NCBI GenBank assembly: GCA_937995335.1
Contig: CALKIH010000042.1
Coordinates: 8,912 to 72,911, forward strand
Direction of reading: 5' to 3'
Length of the DNA stretch: 64,000 nucleotides
From: UBA2357 sp002344625
GTDB taxonomy: Bacteria > Pseudomonadota > Gammaproteobacteria > Burkholderiales > Rhodocyclaceae
The notes under the pieces are model-generated. The model saw nothing but the letters and a program-made list of their open reading frames with translations. It was not told the DNA's origin and did no database searches. Each line of letters starts with the position of its first letter. Positions within the stretch are counted from its first letter, which is position 1. Below are positions 18,228 to 26,750 of the stretch, piece after piece. Both the position numbers and the translations under genes were made by a program.

Positions 18228-18602
18228 TCAATCGCCGCTTTGCCGCAGCGAAGTGGGGGCGAGGGCGCCGGTAGCGGAGTCTTGCCGGGCGCTTTCGTGC
18301 TCCAGCGCTTCGATCTGCTGCAGCACGGAAAAAAGCTTCCTGCCGAATTCCGTGAACGTGTATTCCACATGTGGCGGAATCTCGGGGAAGGTCGTTTTTC
18401 CGAGCACGCCATGGGTAACCAGCTTCTGCAGACGTTCATTCAAGACCTTGGTCGATAGACCGGGAATTGCACGTTCGAGCTGCCCGGGCCGGGTCGTGCC
18501 GGTGTCGATGGCCCGCACGATGCTCCACGACCACTTGCATCCCAGCACATCCTCAAGCAACGCCGCGACACGGGGGGGCGGGCGTTCACCGGCGGTCGTC
18601 AT
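18228..18602 (-). CDS. HxlR-family transcriptional regulator
   Basis: A 124-residue winged helix-turn-helix protein. Family features are LGCKWSWSIVRAI, PGLSTKVLNERLQKLVTHGVL and VEYTFTEFGRKL. HxlR proteins usually sense redox or reactive electrophiles. The only cysteine is in LGCKW near the N-terminus, a position used for sensing in related proteins. It diverges from the CPVC thioredoxin-fold gene, its likely target. The ATG at 18602 is used; a GTG at 18608 is possible. Confidence 0.87.
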   Translation of the reverse strand: MTTAGERPPPRVAALLEDVLGCKWSWSIVRAIDTGTTRPGQLERAIPGLSTKVLNERLQKLVTHGVLGKTTFPEIPPHVEYTFTEFGRKLFSVLQQIEALEHESARQDSATGALAPTSLRQSGD

Positions 18603-18710
18603 GGGCACCGTTTGGTGGGTAGGGAACCATTTTGTACCTTCTTTTCAGATGATTGCAGATGTGAAGAATAGTGGCTGTGACGCTGGGTCACAACCCCGAG
18701 GAGTTTCATC

Positions 18711-18947
18711 ATGACCAAGCAGGCTGTTTTCTATCACGCGGGCTGCCCGGTGTGCGTCGAAGCCGAGCAAAATGTCGCCCTGGCGCTCGACCGCGCACGC
18801 TACGACCTTGAAATCGTGCATCTGGGCCAGCAGAAAGGCCGGATCAAGGACGCTGAAACCGCTGGTGTGAAGTCGGTACCGGCGCTCGTCCTCGATGGCC
18901 TGCCGTTTCACATCAACTTCGGCGCCGGGTTGGACGCGCTCAAGTAG
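18711..18947 (+). CDS. Small thioredoxin/glutaredoxin-fold protein with CPVC motif
   Basis: A 78-residue protein with YHAGCPVCVEAEQ near the N-terminus and VKSVPALVLDG, where the cis-Pro loop is expected. It has the size and pattern of a minimal glutaredoxin-like domain and no signal peptide, so it is cytoplasmic. A GAGGAG ribosome-binding site precedes the ATG. It diverges from the HxlR regulator. Confidence 0.75.
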   Translation: MTKQAVFYHAGCPVCVEAEQNVALALDRARYDLEIVHLGQQKGRIKDAETAGVKSVPALVLDGLPFHINFGAGLDALK

Positions 18948-18970
18948 GCCGGCGGTTTGTCCTGATGCGC

Positions 18971-18999
18971 GGCTCCACGCGCCGTCGACGCGTGGAGCC
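18971..18999. terminator. Perfect 11 bp hairpin between convergent genes
   Basis: GGCTCCACGCG and CGCGTGGAGCC pair around a 7 nt loop. It lies between the convergent CPVC and SnoaL-like genes and would act as a terminator in both directions. Confidence 0.65.
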
Positions 19000-19096
19000 G
19001 GCCGGTCGGACCACGTTCGGTTACGGCGCTACGCCTTGTAGTGCCGCCGGGTTGTCATGATGTTCCGCCGATCGCGCCGCGCGATCGCGACGGTCC

Positions 19097-19573
19097 TCAT
19101 TGATTGGCCGGTCGTGGCCGCGCCGACGAATGGTGATGCACGATGCGCCAGTCGTTCCCGTCTTTAACCAGCACGAAGCTGTACCGGGCCGGGGCTGAAA
19201 AGGCCTGGCCATCGGGCCGCACGCCCGAGAATTCGTAGAGTCCGGCGATCACCGCATGATCGGCGGACAAGGCGTTGACGGTGCCGGCGTCGAGCAGCTT
19301 GACCTGGGTGCGCGCACGGGCCGCCTGCGCGAAATACGCATGCAGTGCCTCGGTACCGGCGGCGAGGTCGGGCGCCATCGTGCCGTACACCGTGGCATCC
19401 GCGGTATATGTCGCCGCGATCTGCTCGGCATTGCCGGTGTTGAAGGCCTGCACCCAGCGTCCGACCGTTGCTTTGACATCCTCCTCGGGCGAGGCAAGTG
19501 CCAGACTCGATGCGCCAACGACGCAGACGGTCGCCAGTCCGCCCAGCATCCTGCGTGTCATGCTGGATCGCAT
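19097..19573 (-). CDS. Secreted SnoaL-like / nuclear-transport-factor-2 fold protein
   Basis: A 158-residue protein with a signal peptide (RRMLGGLATVCVVGASSLALAS) followed by a single NTF2-like domain: EEDVKATVGRWVQAFNTGNAEQ, ATYTADATVYG and a C-terminal NDWRIVHHHSSA. It resembles the SgcJ/EcaC group. The ligand or reaction is unknown. Starts at 19573 and 19561 are both plausible; a still earlier one at 19627 would precede the signal peptide by 18 residues. Confidence 0.72.
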   Translation of the reverse strand: MRSSMTRRMLGGLATVCVVGASSLALASPEEDVKATVGRWVQAFNTGNAEQIAATYTADATVYGTMAPDLAAGTEALHAYFAQAARARTQVKLLDAGTVNALSADHAVIAGLYEFSGVRPDGQAFSAPARYSFVLVKDGNDWRIVHHHSSARPRPANQ

Positions 19574-19821
19574 CGTGGTTCCAGCAGTGAGCCTCGATTG
19601 CCGGGGTATCGTGCAAGTGGTCGACATGGCATGGTCTTCTTACCAATAGGGTTGATTGGCCCGTTGCCGCACCGCCAACCGATCGGGAAAAGCCTGGGAT
19701 GGCCCGATTATGGGTCGGCAGTCCGGCCGGTAAGGTTTATTCTAGAACCAGAATCGAAGGGCCGGATGTCGCGTCGAAGCGCCGGGCGAGCCAGCCTGTC
19801 GAGCCCAGAACGGCTGGAGGA

Positions 19822-20178
19822 ATGACAGTGCCTCAGAATCGAATACCGCAGATGAAGTTCTCAAGCGTTTATCCCATGTACGTCCAGAAGGTCGAACGCA
19901 AGAACCGGACACAACAAGAAGTTGACCAGATCATCTGCTGGCTGACCGGTTACAGCCACGAGGAACTGCAACGCCAGATCGAACTTGAAAACGATTTCGA
20001 GGCCTTTTTTGCCAACGCGCCATCGCTCAATCCGAATGCTGCGCTCATCAGAGGGGTCGTGTGCGGCGTGCGCGTCGAGGAAGTCGAAGATCCCCTGGTG
20101 CGGAAAGTCCGTTACCTGGACAAACTCATCGATGAACTTGCGAAGGGAAAGGCACTGGAAAAGATTCTGCGGCAGTAG
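19822..20178 (+). CDS. DUF2200 domain protein
   Basis: A 118-residue cytoplasmic protein matching the DUF2200 family: MKFSSVYPMYVQKVERK, VDQIICWLTGYS, NAPSLNPNAALIRGVVCG and DPLVRKVRYLDKLIDELAKG. Function unknown. A CTGGAGG ribosome-binding site supports the ATG at 19822. It converges with nrdJ. Confidence 0.8.
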   Translation: MTVPQNRIPQMKFSSVYPMYVQKVERKNRTQQEVDQIICWLTGYSHEELQRQIELENDFEAFFANAPSLNPNAALIRGVVCGVRVEEVEDPLVRKVRYLDKLIDELAKGKALEKILRQ

Positions 20179-20284
20179 CCCACGCGCCTTTCGGAGCGCG
20201 ATGTAGGCGTTGTCGAGCCGACGCCGCTTCGCGGCGTGGCCCGAACAAGGCAATCCGGACGCGCGTGGCGCGGGCTGCAATGCG

Positions 20285-23161
20285 TCAGCCGCAGGTCCCC
20301 ACCGCGCCGCATGCCGTGCAGAAGTCGCAGCCGTCCTTGCGGATCACCGAGTAGTTGCCGCACTCGGTGCACAGCGCGCCCTGCATCAGCACCGGGTCGC
20401 TGTCCTTGTGCGGGGCTTCGAGGATGCCCATTTCGCGGATGGGGTAGCCCTTTTCGTCGAGCACGCCGAGCATCGCGTAGCGGTGGATCATCAGTTGCGC
20501 AATGTAGGCGACGGTGCTGGGGTAGTTCTGCTGGCGCTTGGTGCCGGGCACGAAGGCCATGAAATCGCCCAGCGGCTCGGGGTAGTTGAGCAGCTTGCGC
20601 AGTTTCATGCCGATCCAGGCAGGGTCCATCACGCGCATGTCGAGCGCCAGGATGCGGGTGAGGCCATCGAGCGCGCGCGGGTAGTTGCCGGACAGCCACA
20701 CCGAATAGGGGCGGGTGACGCCGTCGGGCAGGGTGATTTCCTTCAGGCCGAGCACGAAGTCTTCGCCGGTGGCGGGGTTGGCGATGTCGACCGTCCATGA
20801 CAGGGTGCCGTCGGTGCCGGTCTTGGGCTCCTGCAGGCTGAAGAGGGTGTCCAGCACCGGGGTGGGCGTGCCGTCGACCGCGAGTGCGCCGAGGTGCTCG
20901 CAGCGGTAGCGCACCACCTGGGCGAAGGCCGACACCACGCCGGGGAACAGCTTCTTCTCGCCATGCGGCGGGAAGGGCATCTCGAAGGACTTCTCGCCGA
21001 TGGTGCGGGCGAGCGTGTCGAGCTTGAGCGCGAGCCAGCCACGGTCGTTGGCGCGCATGTCCATCGACAGGGTCTTGGCGACCGCGCCGAGGCCGCGCGG
21101 CTGGTCGGCGCCGTTGACCCACACTTCAAACGGGAAGCCATTGACGCTCACCGGCTGGGTATCCACATGGCCGATGAAGAGCGCGAACTCGCCTTGCGGC
21201 GACTTCAGCATGTAGGTCCAGGCCATGTTGCCGTCCGGCATTTCGGGGCGGCCGGGCCAGCGCAGGCTGGACAGCACCGGAGCGGGCAGGGTCTTGATCG
21301 ACAGGCGGCGGTTGGGATCGTTGAGCTCGACGTCCTGCGGCTTTTTCTGCTCGGGACTGGGCGTGACCGACAGTACCGAACCGAGCACGCTGTTGGGCCG
21401 GTAGGTGGCCAGGCCCTTGAGGCCCGATTTCCAGGCCGACATGTAGAGGTCTTCGAAATCGGTGTAGGGGTAGTCGGCAGGGACGTTCACCGTTTTCGAG
21501 ATCGAGGTGTCGACATACGGGGCGACCGCCGCGACCATGTCCTTGTGCGCCTGGGCCGAAATCTCGAGCGCGGTCACGAAGTAGTCCGGCAGCTTGTCGA
21601 TGTTGCCGCCCAAGTGCTTGTACAGGCGCCAGGCGTAGTCCTCGACCGCGTATTCCTTGAAAGTGCCGTCGGCCATGCGCTTGCGTCGGGTATAGGTGTA
21701 CGAGAACGGCGGCTCGATGCCGTTGGAGGCGTTGTCGGCGAACGCGAGCGAGATCGTGCCGGTGGGGGCGATCGACAGCAGGTGCGAATTGCGGATGCCG
21801 TGCTTGCGGATCTTGTCCTTGACCTCGGCCGGCAGGCGCGAGGCGAAGTTGCCGCCCGACAGGTACATGTCGGCGTTGAACAGCGGGAAGGCGCCGCGCT
21901 CGACCGCGAGCTCGACCGAAGCCAGGTAGGCGCGGTTGCGCATGAAGTCGGAAATCCGGGTGGCCATCTGGCGCGCTTCGGGGGTGTCGTAGCGCAGCCT
22001 GAGCATGATCAGCGCGTCGCCCAGGCCGGTGAAGCCGAGGCCCACGCGGCGCTTCGACTGGGCTTCCTTCTCTTGTTCCTTGAGCGGCCAGTGGGTCACG
22101 TCGAGCACGTTGTCGAGCATGCGGATCGCGACGTCGACCACCTTGCCGAAGCCGTTGAAGTCGAACTCGGCCTGGTCGGAAAAGGCATGCCTGATGAACG
22201 GGGTGAGGTTGATCGAGCCCAGGTCGCAGCAGCCGTAGGGCGGCAGCGGCTGCTCGGCGCAGGGGTTGGTGGCCTCGATGGCTTCGCAGTAATACAGGTT
22301 GTTGTCCTGGTTCATGCGGTCGAGGAACAGGATGCCCGGCTCGGCATGGTCGTAGGTCGAGCGCATGACCTGGTCCCACAGGTCGCGCGCGCGCACCTTG
22401 CGATACACCCAGGCGCCGTCGTCGAGCTGATAGGCGCCGTTGCGCTTGATTTCGTCGATGGGCTCGGCCTTGTGCACCAGTTCGACATCGCCGTCGGCCT
22501 CGACTGCCTTCATGAAGGCATCGGTCACGCCCAGCGAGATGTTGAAGTTGGTGAGATCGCCCTGGTCCTTGGCGTGGATGAATTCCTCGATGTCCGGATG
22601 ATCGCAACGCAGCACGCCCATCTGCGCGCCGCGGCGGGCACCGGCGGACTCGACCGTCTCGCACGAGCGGTCGAACACCCGCATGTACGACACCGGGCCG
22701 GAGGCGTTCGACTGGGTGCCCTTCACCAACGCACCCTTGGGGCGGATGCTGGAGAAGTCGTAACCGACTCCGCCGCCGCGGCGCATGGTTTCGGCCGCCT
22801 GCGCCAGCGCCGTATAGATGCCGGGCCGGCCATCCACCGATTCGGTGACCGAATCGCCCACCGGCTGCACGAAGCAGTTGATCAGCGTGGCCTGCAGTTT
22901 GGTGCCGGCGGCGCTGTTGATGCGCCCGGCGGGCACGAAACCCATTTCCTGCGCTTCGAGGAACTTCGCTTCCCAGTGGGCGCGCTTGTCGTCGGCTTCG
23001 ACCGTGGCCAGCGCCCGTGCGACACGTGTGCGCACCTCGTGGATCGACGCCTCGTCACCCTTGGCGTATTTCTCGACCAGGACCTCGGCGCAGATTTCCT
23101 GCGGGGCGAGGGTGCTGGCGTCGGCTCTGGACGTGGCGAGTTTGTCGGTCTTGGCGCTCAT
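20285..23161 (-). CDS. nrdJ: Adenosylcobalamin-dependent ribonucleotide reductase
   Basis: A 958-residue class II reductase converting ribonucleotides to deoxyribonucleotides with adenosylcobalamin as radical source, so it works with or without oxygen. Visible features are INCFVQPVGDS, GGGVGYDFSSIRP, the catalytic NPCAEQPLPPYGC-C loop with the N-C-E triad, and SIAPTGTISL. A C-terminal Cys-rich tail (CTECGNYSV...CDFCTACG) fits the redox-shuttle region of this long NrdJ subtype. The ATG at 23161 is preferred over an AUG 99 bp upstream, which lies in the AT-rich leader. The cobalamin operon downstream of the prophage remnant could supply its cofactor. Confidence 0.95.
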   Translation of the reverse strand: MSAKTDKLATSRADASTLAPQEICAEVLVEKYAKGDEASIHEVRTRVARALATVEADDKRAHWEAKFLEAQEMGFVPAGRINSAAGTKLQATLINCFVQPVGDSVTESVDGRPGIYTALAQAAETMRRGGGVGYDFSSIRPKGALVKGTQSNASGPVSYMRVFDRSCETVESAGARRGAQMGVLRCDHPDIEEFIHAKDQGDLTNFNISLGVTDAFMKAVEADGDVELVHKAEPIDEIKRNGAYQLDDGAWVYRKVRARDLWDQVMRSTYDHAEPGILFLDRMNQDNNLYYCEAIEATNPCAEQPLPPYGCCDLGSINLTPFIRHAFSDQAEFDFNGFGKVVDVAIRMLDNVLDVTHWPLKEQEKEAQSKRRVGLGFTGLGDALIMLRLRYDTPEARQMATRISDFMRNRAYLASVELAVERGAFPLFNADMYLSGGNFASRLPAEVKDKIRKHGIRNSHLLSIAPTGTISLAFADNASNGIEPPFSYTYTRRKRMADGTFKEYAVEDYAWRLYKHLGGNIDKLPDYFVTALEISAQAHKDMVAAVAPYVDTSISKTVNVPADYPYTDFEDLYMSAWKSGLKGLATYRPNSVLGSVLSVTPSPEQKKPQDVELNDPNRRLSIKTLPAPVLSSLRWPGRPEMPDGNMAWTYMLKSPQGEFALFIGHVDTQPVSVNGFPFEVWVNGADQPRGLGAVAKTLSMDMRANDRGWLALKLDTLARTIGEKSFEMPFPPHGEKKLFPGVVSAFAQVVRYRCEHLGALAVDGTPTPVLDTLFSLQEPKTGTDGTLSWTVDIANPATGEDFVLGLKEITLPDGVTRPYSVWLSGNYPRALDGLTRILALDMRVMDPAWIGMKLRKLLNYPEPLGDFMAFVPGTKRQQNYPSTVAYIAQLMIHRYAMLGVLDEKGYPIREMGILEAPHKDSDPVLMQGALCTECGNYSVIRKDGCDFCTACGAVGTCG

Positions 23162-23569
23162 TGCGGGTTGGTCTCCGGGTGTTTTTACGGTGATCTGAAC
23201 TGAGGCGAGCATAGCGCGGAACGGGGTTGGATGCAAAAATATAAAAATCAAATAAAACAAAAAGATAATATAAATTACGGGGTGTCAAGTGTTATTTGAA
23301 TACTATATATAGTAGCTCTTTCCGGTGCTCGTAGGCTCCGGATCCCGCGTCGATCCTGGGTTCGGGCCGCGATGTGAGTGGTGCTAGGCGCGCGGAACCA
23401 AAACACACCACACGGCTAAAATAAAACGCGACACGCGGAAAAAAAACGAGGCATAGAAAAGCAGAACCCACGGTACGGAATGGCCTTCCTCTGACGCTCG
23501 AAGGCTTCGCGTTGCCCTATTTCAAGCCCGTATATAATAGGGGCGAGACGCGAAGGCGATAGGGCAGCG
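23162..23569. other. nrdJ upstream region and left border of the Mu-like element
   Basis: About 400 bp without a gene. The part next to nrdJ is unusually AT-rich (about 23225-23280) and carries the nrdJ promoter elements. The distal part contains A-rich runs (23420-23460) and a complex inverted repeat (23491-23573). The junction between host and prophage lies somewhere here. I could not fix it because no TG...CA ends with matching 5 bp duplications were found. Confidence 0.4.
23302..23313. promoter_or_regulatory. NrdR-box-like palindrome upstream of nrdJ
   Basis: ACTATATATAGT is a perfect 12 bp palindrome matching the core of the NrdR box, the operator of the ribonucleotide reductase repressor. 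A TTGACA (-35-like) element is on the reverse strand at 23284-23289. NrdR boxes normally come in pairs. I found only this one clear copy. Confidence 0.65.
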
Positions 23570-23573
23570 TCAG
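23491..23573. repeat. Interrupted inverted repeat at the end of the prophage remnant
   Basis: CTGACGCT (23491-23498) and GCCCTAT (23514-23520) pair with ATAGGGCAGCGTCAG (23559-23573), leaving a 15 nt bulge. TTCGCGT/ACGCGAA (23506-23512 and 23548-23554) offers an alternative pairing. It overlaps the stop codon of the last prophage gene and could be a terminator or a transposase-binding end structure. Confidence 0.4.
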
Positions 23574-24160
23574 CCGATCGCGCTGGCAACCATGCTGTCG
23601 ACTTCGGCTTGCAGTTCAACACGTCGCGCATGTAGTTCTGTGCGCTCCCCGGAAAGTCCGGCGATCATCTTCCGCCGCTCTGCAACTGGCATTCTTCCAT
23701 CGGGCCAGCGTCCCTCAAGCGCGATTTCGATCTTCTCCATGATCTTTTCGTGGGCTTTGTCTGGAAAAAACGCAAACAAAGCTTTGGGAACAGACATGCG
23801 GTGAAGGTACCCCGGGGCATTACCCTTGACCGGAATAGTCAAACCCGACCCTTGCGCAAGCTCGAAGTGACTCCACGGAAGCGAGAATACAGCCTCATCC
23901 AACTTTTCCACGGCACCCGCGACCCCGACAGCCTCACGCCCAAACAACGGCGCAACCCATTCACTCCCTTCACGGATGATCCATTGCCGCACGAACTCTG
24001 AATAATCCTCGAATGACACCGGCTCAGCCCGAAGGCGCGCTATCGTCCGATCAATCTCAGAGATACGCTCATCTATCCGACCAACCTCGGACCGCAGCGT
24101 TACCAGCCTGGCGCGAACCAGCTCGATCGCATCCTTCATATCCGTCTTGCTCATCATCAT
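23570..24160 (-). CDS. Phage protein of unknown function
   Basis: A 196-residue protein with a coiled-coil-like N-terminus (LVTLRSEVGRIDERISEID...) and another helical stretch at the C-terminus (ERTELHARRVELQAEVDSMV). The middle part (APLFGREAV, FAFFPDKAHEKIMEKIEIAL) is not recognised. It lies 32 bp after the protease/scaffold gene on the same strand with an AAGGAAG ribosome-binding site, so it belongs to the same phage unit. In Mu relatives, short unknown genes follow gene I. Function unknown. Confidence 0.6.
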   Translation of the reverse strand: MMMSKTDMKDAIELVRARLVTLRSEVGRIDERISEIDRTIARLRAEPVSFEDYSEFVRQWIIREGSEWVAPLFGREAVGVAGAVEKLDEAVFSLPWSHFELAQGSGLTIPVKGNAPGYLHRMSVPKALFAFFPDKAHEKIMEKIEIALEGRWPDGRMPVAERRKMIAGLSGERTELHARRVELQAEVDSMVASAIG

Positions 24161-24192
24161 CTTCCTTATCTACTTGTAATGGCGTCTGCCGC

Positions 24193-25059
24193 CTAAATGT
24201 CGATGTCCCGAAGCCCGGCTATCGCGGGCTGAGCCGCTCCCAAAAAGCCCACATGCCGCAAGTACCAACGGCCCGGCGTGGGGTTGCTAGAGTGCTCCGG
24301 GCTGTAGAAAGCAGCGCTGCGTTTTTTGTAGCGTCCAAGCTTCACATCCTCTGCAAACCGCGCGTCCACTTGCCGGGTTCGCATCAATAGCTTCCCGTCA
24401 CGCGATGCCATGAGCCCGTCAACCCACCCCACAGCAGGCTTATCCGTTTCCGGATGGCCAATCACCAAGGGCGCTTCACGCTCGGTCGGTCGGTAGTTTC
24501 GGGCTATATCGTCGATGTCAGCTTGCGAGAACGTGATACTTTGCCCTTGATCGCTGACATGTGAGCCCGCCTTGAAAATCTCGATCCAGTTTCCGATGAT
24601 CGGCGCGTTTCCAGCCGGCGCCCCCGCGTTGTATGGCTCGCTGAAGAACACGCCCCCTTCGGCATCCTCGCGAAACGCAGCACAACCCGTTCCACTCAGA
24701 ACCGCCACGTGCCGAAGGGCCTCGGCATAGCTCACGTTGTGCTCTTTAGAGAAGCTCTGCGCTCGCGCGTCAAGCTGCTGATCCGAAAACGGTCCCGCAT
24801 CCTCTGAGAACGCCGCGCCTGGCGGTGGCGTGCTTTCCGCAACGAACTTCACGGCATCCCAATACGGCACACCAATTTTCGCCGCAAGGATATTTGCCGA
24901 TGCGTGCAATACATCGTCGGGCCGTGCTTGGCCGTTCTCACTAAATCCAACGCGTGTTGACGACTCCATCAGCACCGTCCGAGCAAGCGCTTCCTGATAG
25001 GTGATGCGCGCACTGAAGGCCAGCGTCTTTGCTCGCCTGTCCAACTCCATATCATCCAT
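24193..25059 (-). CDS. Mu gpI-like phage protease/scaffold with unusual domain order
   Basis: A 288-residue protein. The C-terminal half (about 158-288) resembles the Mu I protease domain: NWIEIFKAGSHVSDQGQ, REAPLVIGHPETDKPAVGWV, LGRYKKRSAAFY and WYLRHVGFLGAAQPA. In Mu relatives this domain starts the protein and a helical scaffold follows. Here the N-terminal half carries three helical repeats of about 25 residues, at about 6-31, 51-76 and 96-121. They share an A...Y..A....V pattern, and FSE-type segments lie between them. The protein ends right after the protease domain. It may be a rearranged gene or a family variant. Confidence 0.7.
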   Translation of the reverse strand: MDDMELDRRAKTLAFSARITYQEALARTVLMESSTRVGFSENGQARPDDVLHASANILAAKIGVPYWDAVKFVAESTPPPGAAFSEDAGPFSDQQLDARAQSFSKEHNVSYAEALRHVAVLSGTGCAAFREDAEGGVFFSEPYNAGAPAGNAPIIGNWIEIFKAGSHVSDQGQSITFSQADIDDIARNYRPTEREAPLVIGHPETDKPAVGWVDGLMASRDGKLLMRTRQVDARFAEDVKLGRYKKRSAAFYSPEHSSNPTPGRWYLRHVGFLGAAQPAIAGLRDIDI

Positions 25060-25064
25060 TTTGC

Positions 25065-25388
25065 TTAATCTCCTTCATCATGGCCTTTTCTGGAAGAAGC
25101 AACGATCTCCCTGACCCGCCGTTCCGACAGCCCATAAGTGCGCGCCAAAATGCGAAAATTTCGGCCGTCAAACTCTTTTCGAATCGCCTCATCGCGCGAT
25201 TCGCTGAATGAACAGCTCTTCCTCATGTAGAGCTGTTCCCCCCCGAACTCCTCAACCATCAGGCTCACACAGGTCCTTGCAACATCCGGTACGGCGTCCG
25301 CGAATACCGGTGCCCGATCCATCAACACATCAGTCAAATGTTTCAACAGCCGATCGTCAAAGCGGTCCACCTCGGGGTCTTTCGCCAT
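25065..25388 (-). CDS. mor: Mor/C-family transcriptional activator of a Mu-like phage
   Basis: A 107-residue DNA-binding protein. The C-terminal half has the Mor pattern VEEFGGEQLYMRKS, IRKEFDGRNFRILARTYGLSERRVREIV, with the last part forming the helix-turn-helix. Mor activates the middle promoter of Mu and so the late programme. The ATG at 25388 follows an AAGGAT ribosome-binding site. The stop is 5 bp before the protease gene. Two palindromes sharing GTTCA half-sites lie upstream. Confidence 0.82.
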   Translation of the reverse strand: MAKDPEVDRFDDRLLKHLTDVLMDRAPVFADAVPDVARTCVSLMVEEFGGEQLYMRKSCSFSESRDEAIRKEFDGRNFRILARTYGLSERRVREIVASSRKGHDEGD

Positions 25389-25404
25389 CGCGCATCCTTG
25401 AATT

Positions 25405-25420
25405 CGTTCACTGATGAACG
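25405..25420. promoter_or_regulatory. Palindrome upstream of mor (first)
   Basis: CGTTCACTGATGAACG has 6 bp arms and a 4 bp centre, 17 bp upstream of the mor ATG. It shares the GTTCA/TGAAC half-site with the palindrome at 25451-25466. Likely an operator. Confidence 0.45.
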
Positions 25421-25450
25421 ACACCATAGGAAATGGTGGCGGTCGCGTAC

Positions 25451-25466
25451 ATTGAACGAGTTCAAT
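25451..25466. promoter_or_regulatory. Palindrome upstream of mor (second)
   Basis: ATTGAACGAGTTCAAT is a perfect inverted repeat with 7 bp arms and a 2 bp centre. It lies between the early-transcript terminator and mor, where a middle promoter would be expected. Confidence 0.45.
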
Positions 25467-25501
25467 TATTGAGAACAGGCCAATTCGGGCACCCGAACGA
25501 A

Positions 25502-25532
25502 CAAAGGGCGGAGCATCACGCCCCGCCCTTTG
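25502..25532. terminator. Terminator closing the phage early transcript
   Basis: CAAAGGGCGG and CCGCCCTTTG form a perfect 10 bp stem around an 11 nt loop, with T-rich sequence on either side. It lies between the last early gene (25594) and mor, the same place where Mu ends its early transcript. Confidence 0.75.
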
Positions 25533-25593
25533 TTGTTGGCGGCCAATCTAGCCACCGCCAAGCCTTTAGAACCACCTCACCGATACCTGACCA

Positions 25594-26307
25594 TCACCCA
25601 GCCCCTTTAACGGCGCTACGGGCCTTTTCGGCGGTCTTGGTGCTCCGGTCCGTGGGTGCGTTTTCAGCTCCCTCGTCCAGGCCGGCCACTTCCACCCGGA
25701 TCAGATCCTTCACGTACTTGTCAGTCAGCGCCTCGCGCTTCTTCGCGAGCTTCTTCGACGTTTCCGTGAAGACCATCGGCCGGGCCACGCCCGGCGCGTC
25801 GGGTGACTCTTCAAATCCGATCGAGAGGCCCCGATTTTTGAGCTTCGCCATGAACGCGGTCCAGAACACGTGATCCTGCGCGGCCGTCTTCGACCTGATC
25901 CAGTCATCATAAAGTAGGGTTGCGGCTTCTCCGACCGTCTCCAGATCGCTCGAATCCAGCATGCTCACCAGCGCCCGAACCGTCTTGCGCAACGCCAACT
26001 GTTCGCGCAAGAGTTGTTCGATCTGCACGTTAAGCCGGCCGCTGTAAGTTTCAATCCCTTCGGAAACCTCTTCGAAGCGCCCCACCAGCGCATCATGTGC
26101 AATCTCGATCAGGTTCAGGACATGCACGTCCACGTCTCGCGTACAGCTATCGGTCGCCAGGGCCTTGGCAGCAAACAACGCCGACCGGCTATGACCCGCC
26201 ATGAAGTAAAGATCACGGCTCAACTCACTAATGTCCGGGCCGCCGATCTTGCCCCTGATAGCCCACACGTGCCCAACCAAATCGGGTTCCATCGCTTGAG
26301 CGTTCAT
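25594..26307 (-). CDS. Phage early-region protein of unknown function
   Basis: A 237-residue, mostly helical protein (long runs such as RLNVQIEQLLREQLALRKTV and ETSKKLAKKREALTDKYV) with a Lys/Glu/Ala-rich, probably disordered tail. It starts 4 bp inside the end of gemA, so it is translationally coupled, and it is the last gene before the early terminator. I recognise no domain. Confidence 0.65.
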   Translation of the reverse strand: MNAQAMEPDLVGHVWAIRGKIGGPDISELSRDLYFMAGHSRSALFAAKALATDSCTRDVDVHVLNLIEIAHDALVGRFEEVSEGIETYSGRLNVQIEQLLREQLALRKTVRALVSMLDSSDLETVGEAATLLYDDWIRSKTAAQDHVFWTAFMAKLKNRGLSIGFEESPDAPGVARPMVFTETSKKLAKKREALTDKYVKDLIRVEVAGLDEGAENAPTDRSTKTAEKARSAVKGAG

Positions 26308-26750
26308 TTCTGCAACTCCTTTGCACTGGATTGCGCAAGCATGCGAGTCAGACCGGTAATGACCTTCGACGCTTCAGCCCGCGTCATCTCGCCCAGATCG
26401 GCGACCTTCACCGTATGCCGGGCGAAGGCAAGCAGGCGGAAATCCTTAAGGCCTGACCAACTCGCCCGGCGGGCCAAACCTTCGAGTGCGGTCCACTGGC
26501 GTTCGGTCGGCATCGGTGCCCCTCGCGCCAGACCCTTCGCGCGGTCAACCTGCGCCCCTTCCGGAAGGGCTTTCCCTTGGATCAAGCGTTCCAGGCAATC
26601 CGCAAGCCGGGAAAGCTGCTCGAAGCTCATTTCCCGGCAACTGGTCTTGCCAGTCTGTGAAAGCAGCACCGTGCGGTAAGTCGCCTCGTCGTAATCCAAC
26701 TGCTTCGCCAGGGCATGCACTTTGCCGATCAGCGTGTTTCGCGTAGTCAT
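26304..26750 (-). CDS. gemA: GemA-like (Mu gp16) regulatory protein
   Basis: A 148-residue protein matching the DUF1018/GemA family of Mu-like phages: IGKVHALAKQLDYDEATYRTVL, then SCREMSFEQLSRL, PTERQWTALEGLARRASW and a helical C-terminus. GemA in Mu alters host gene expression and DNA supercoiling. It overlaps gene B by 4 bp and the following gene by 4 bp, showing a tight early operon. Confidence 0.85.
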   Translation of the reverse strand: MTTRNTLIGKVHALAKQLDYDEATYRTVLLSQTGKTSCREMSFEQLSRLADCLERLIQGKALPEGAQVDRAKGLARGAPMPTERQWTALEGLARRASWSGLKDFRLLAFARHTVKVADLGEMTRAEASKVITGLTRMLAQSSAKELQK

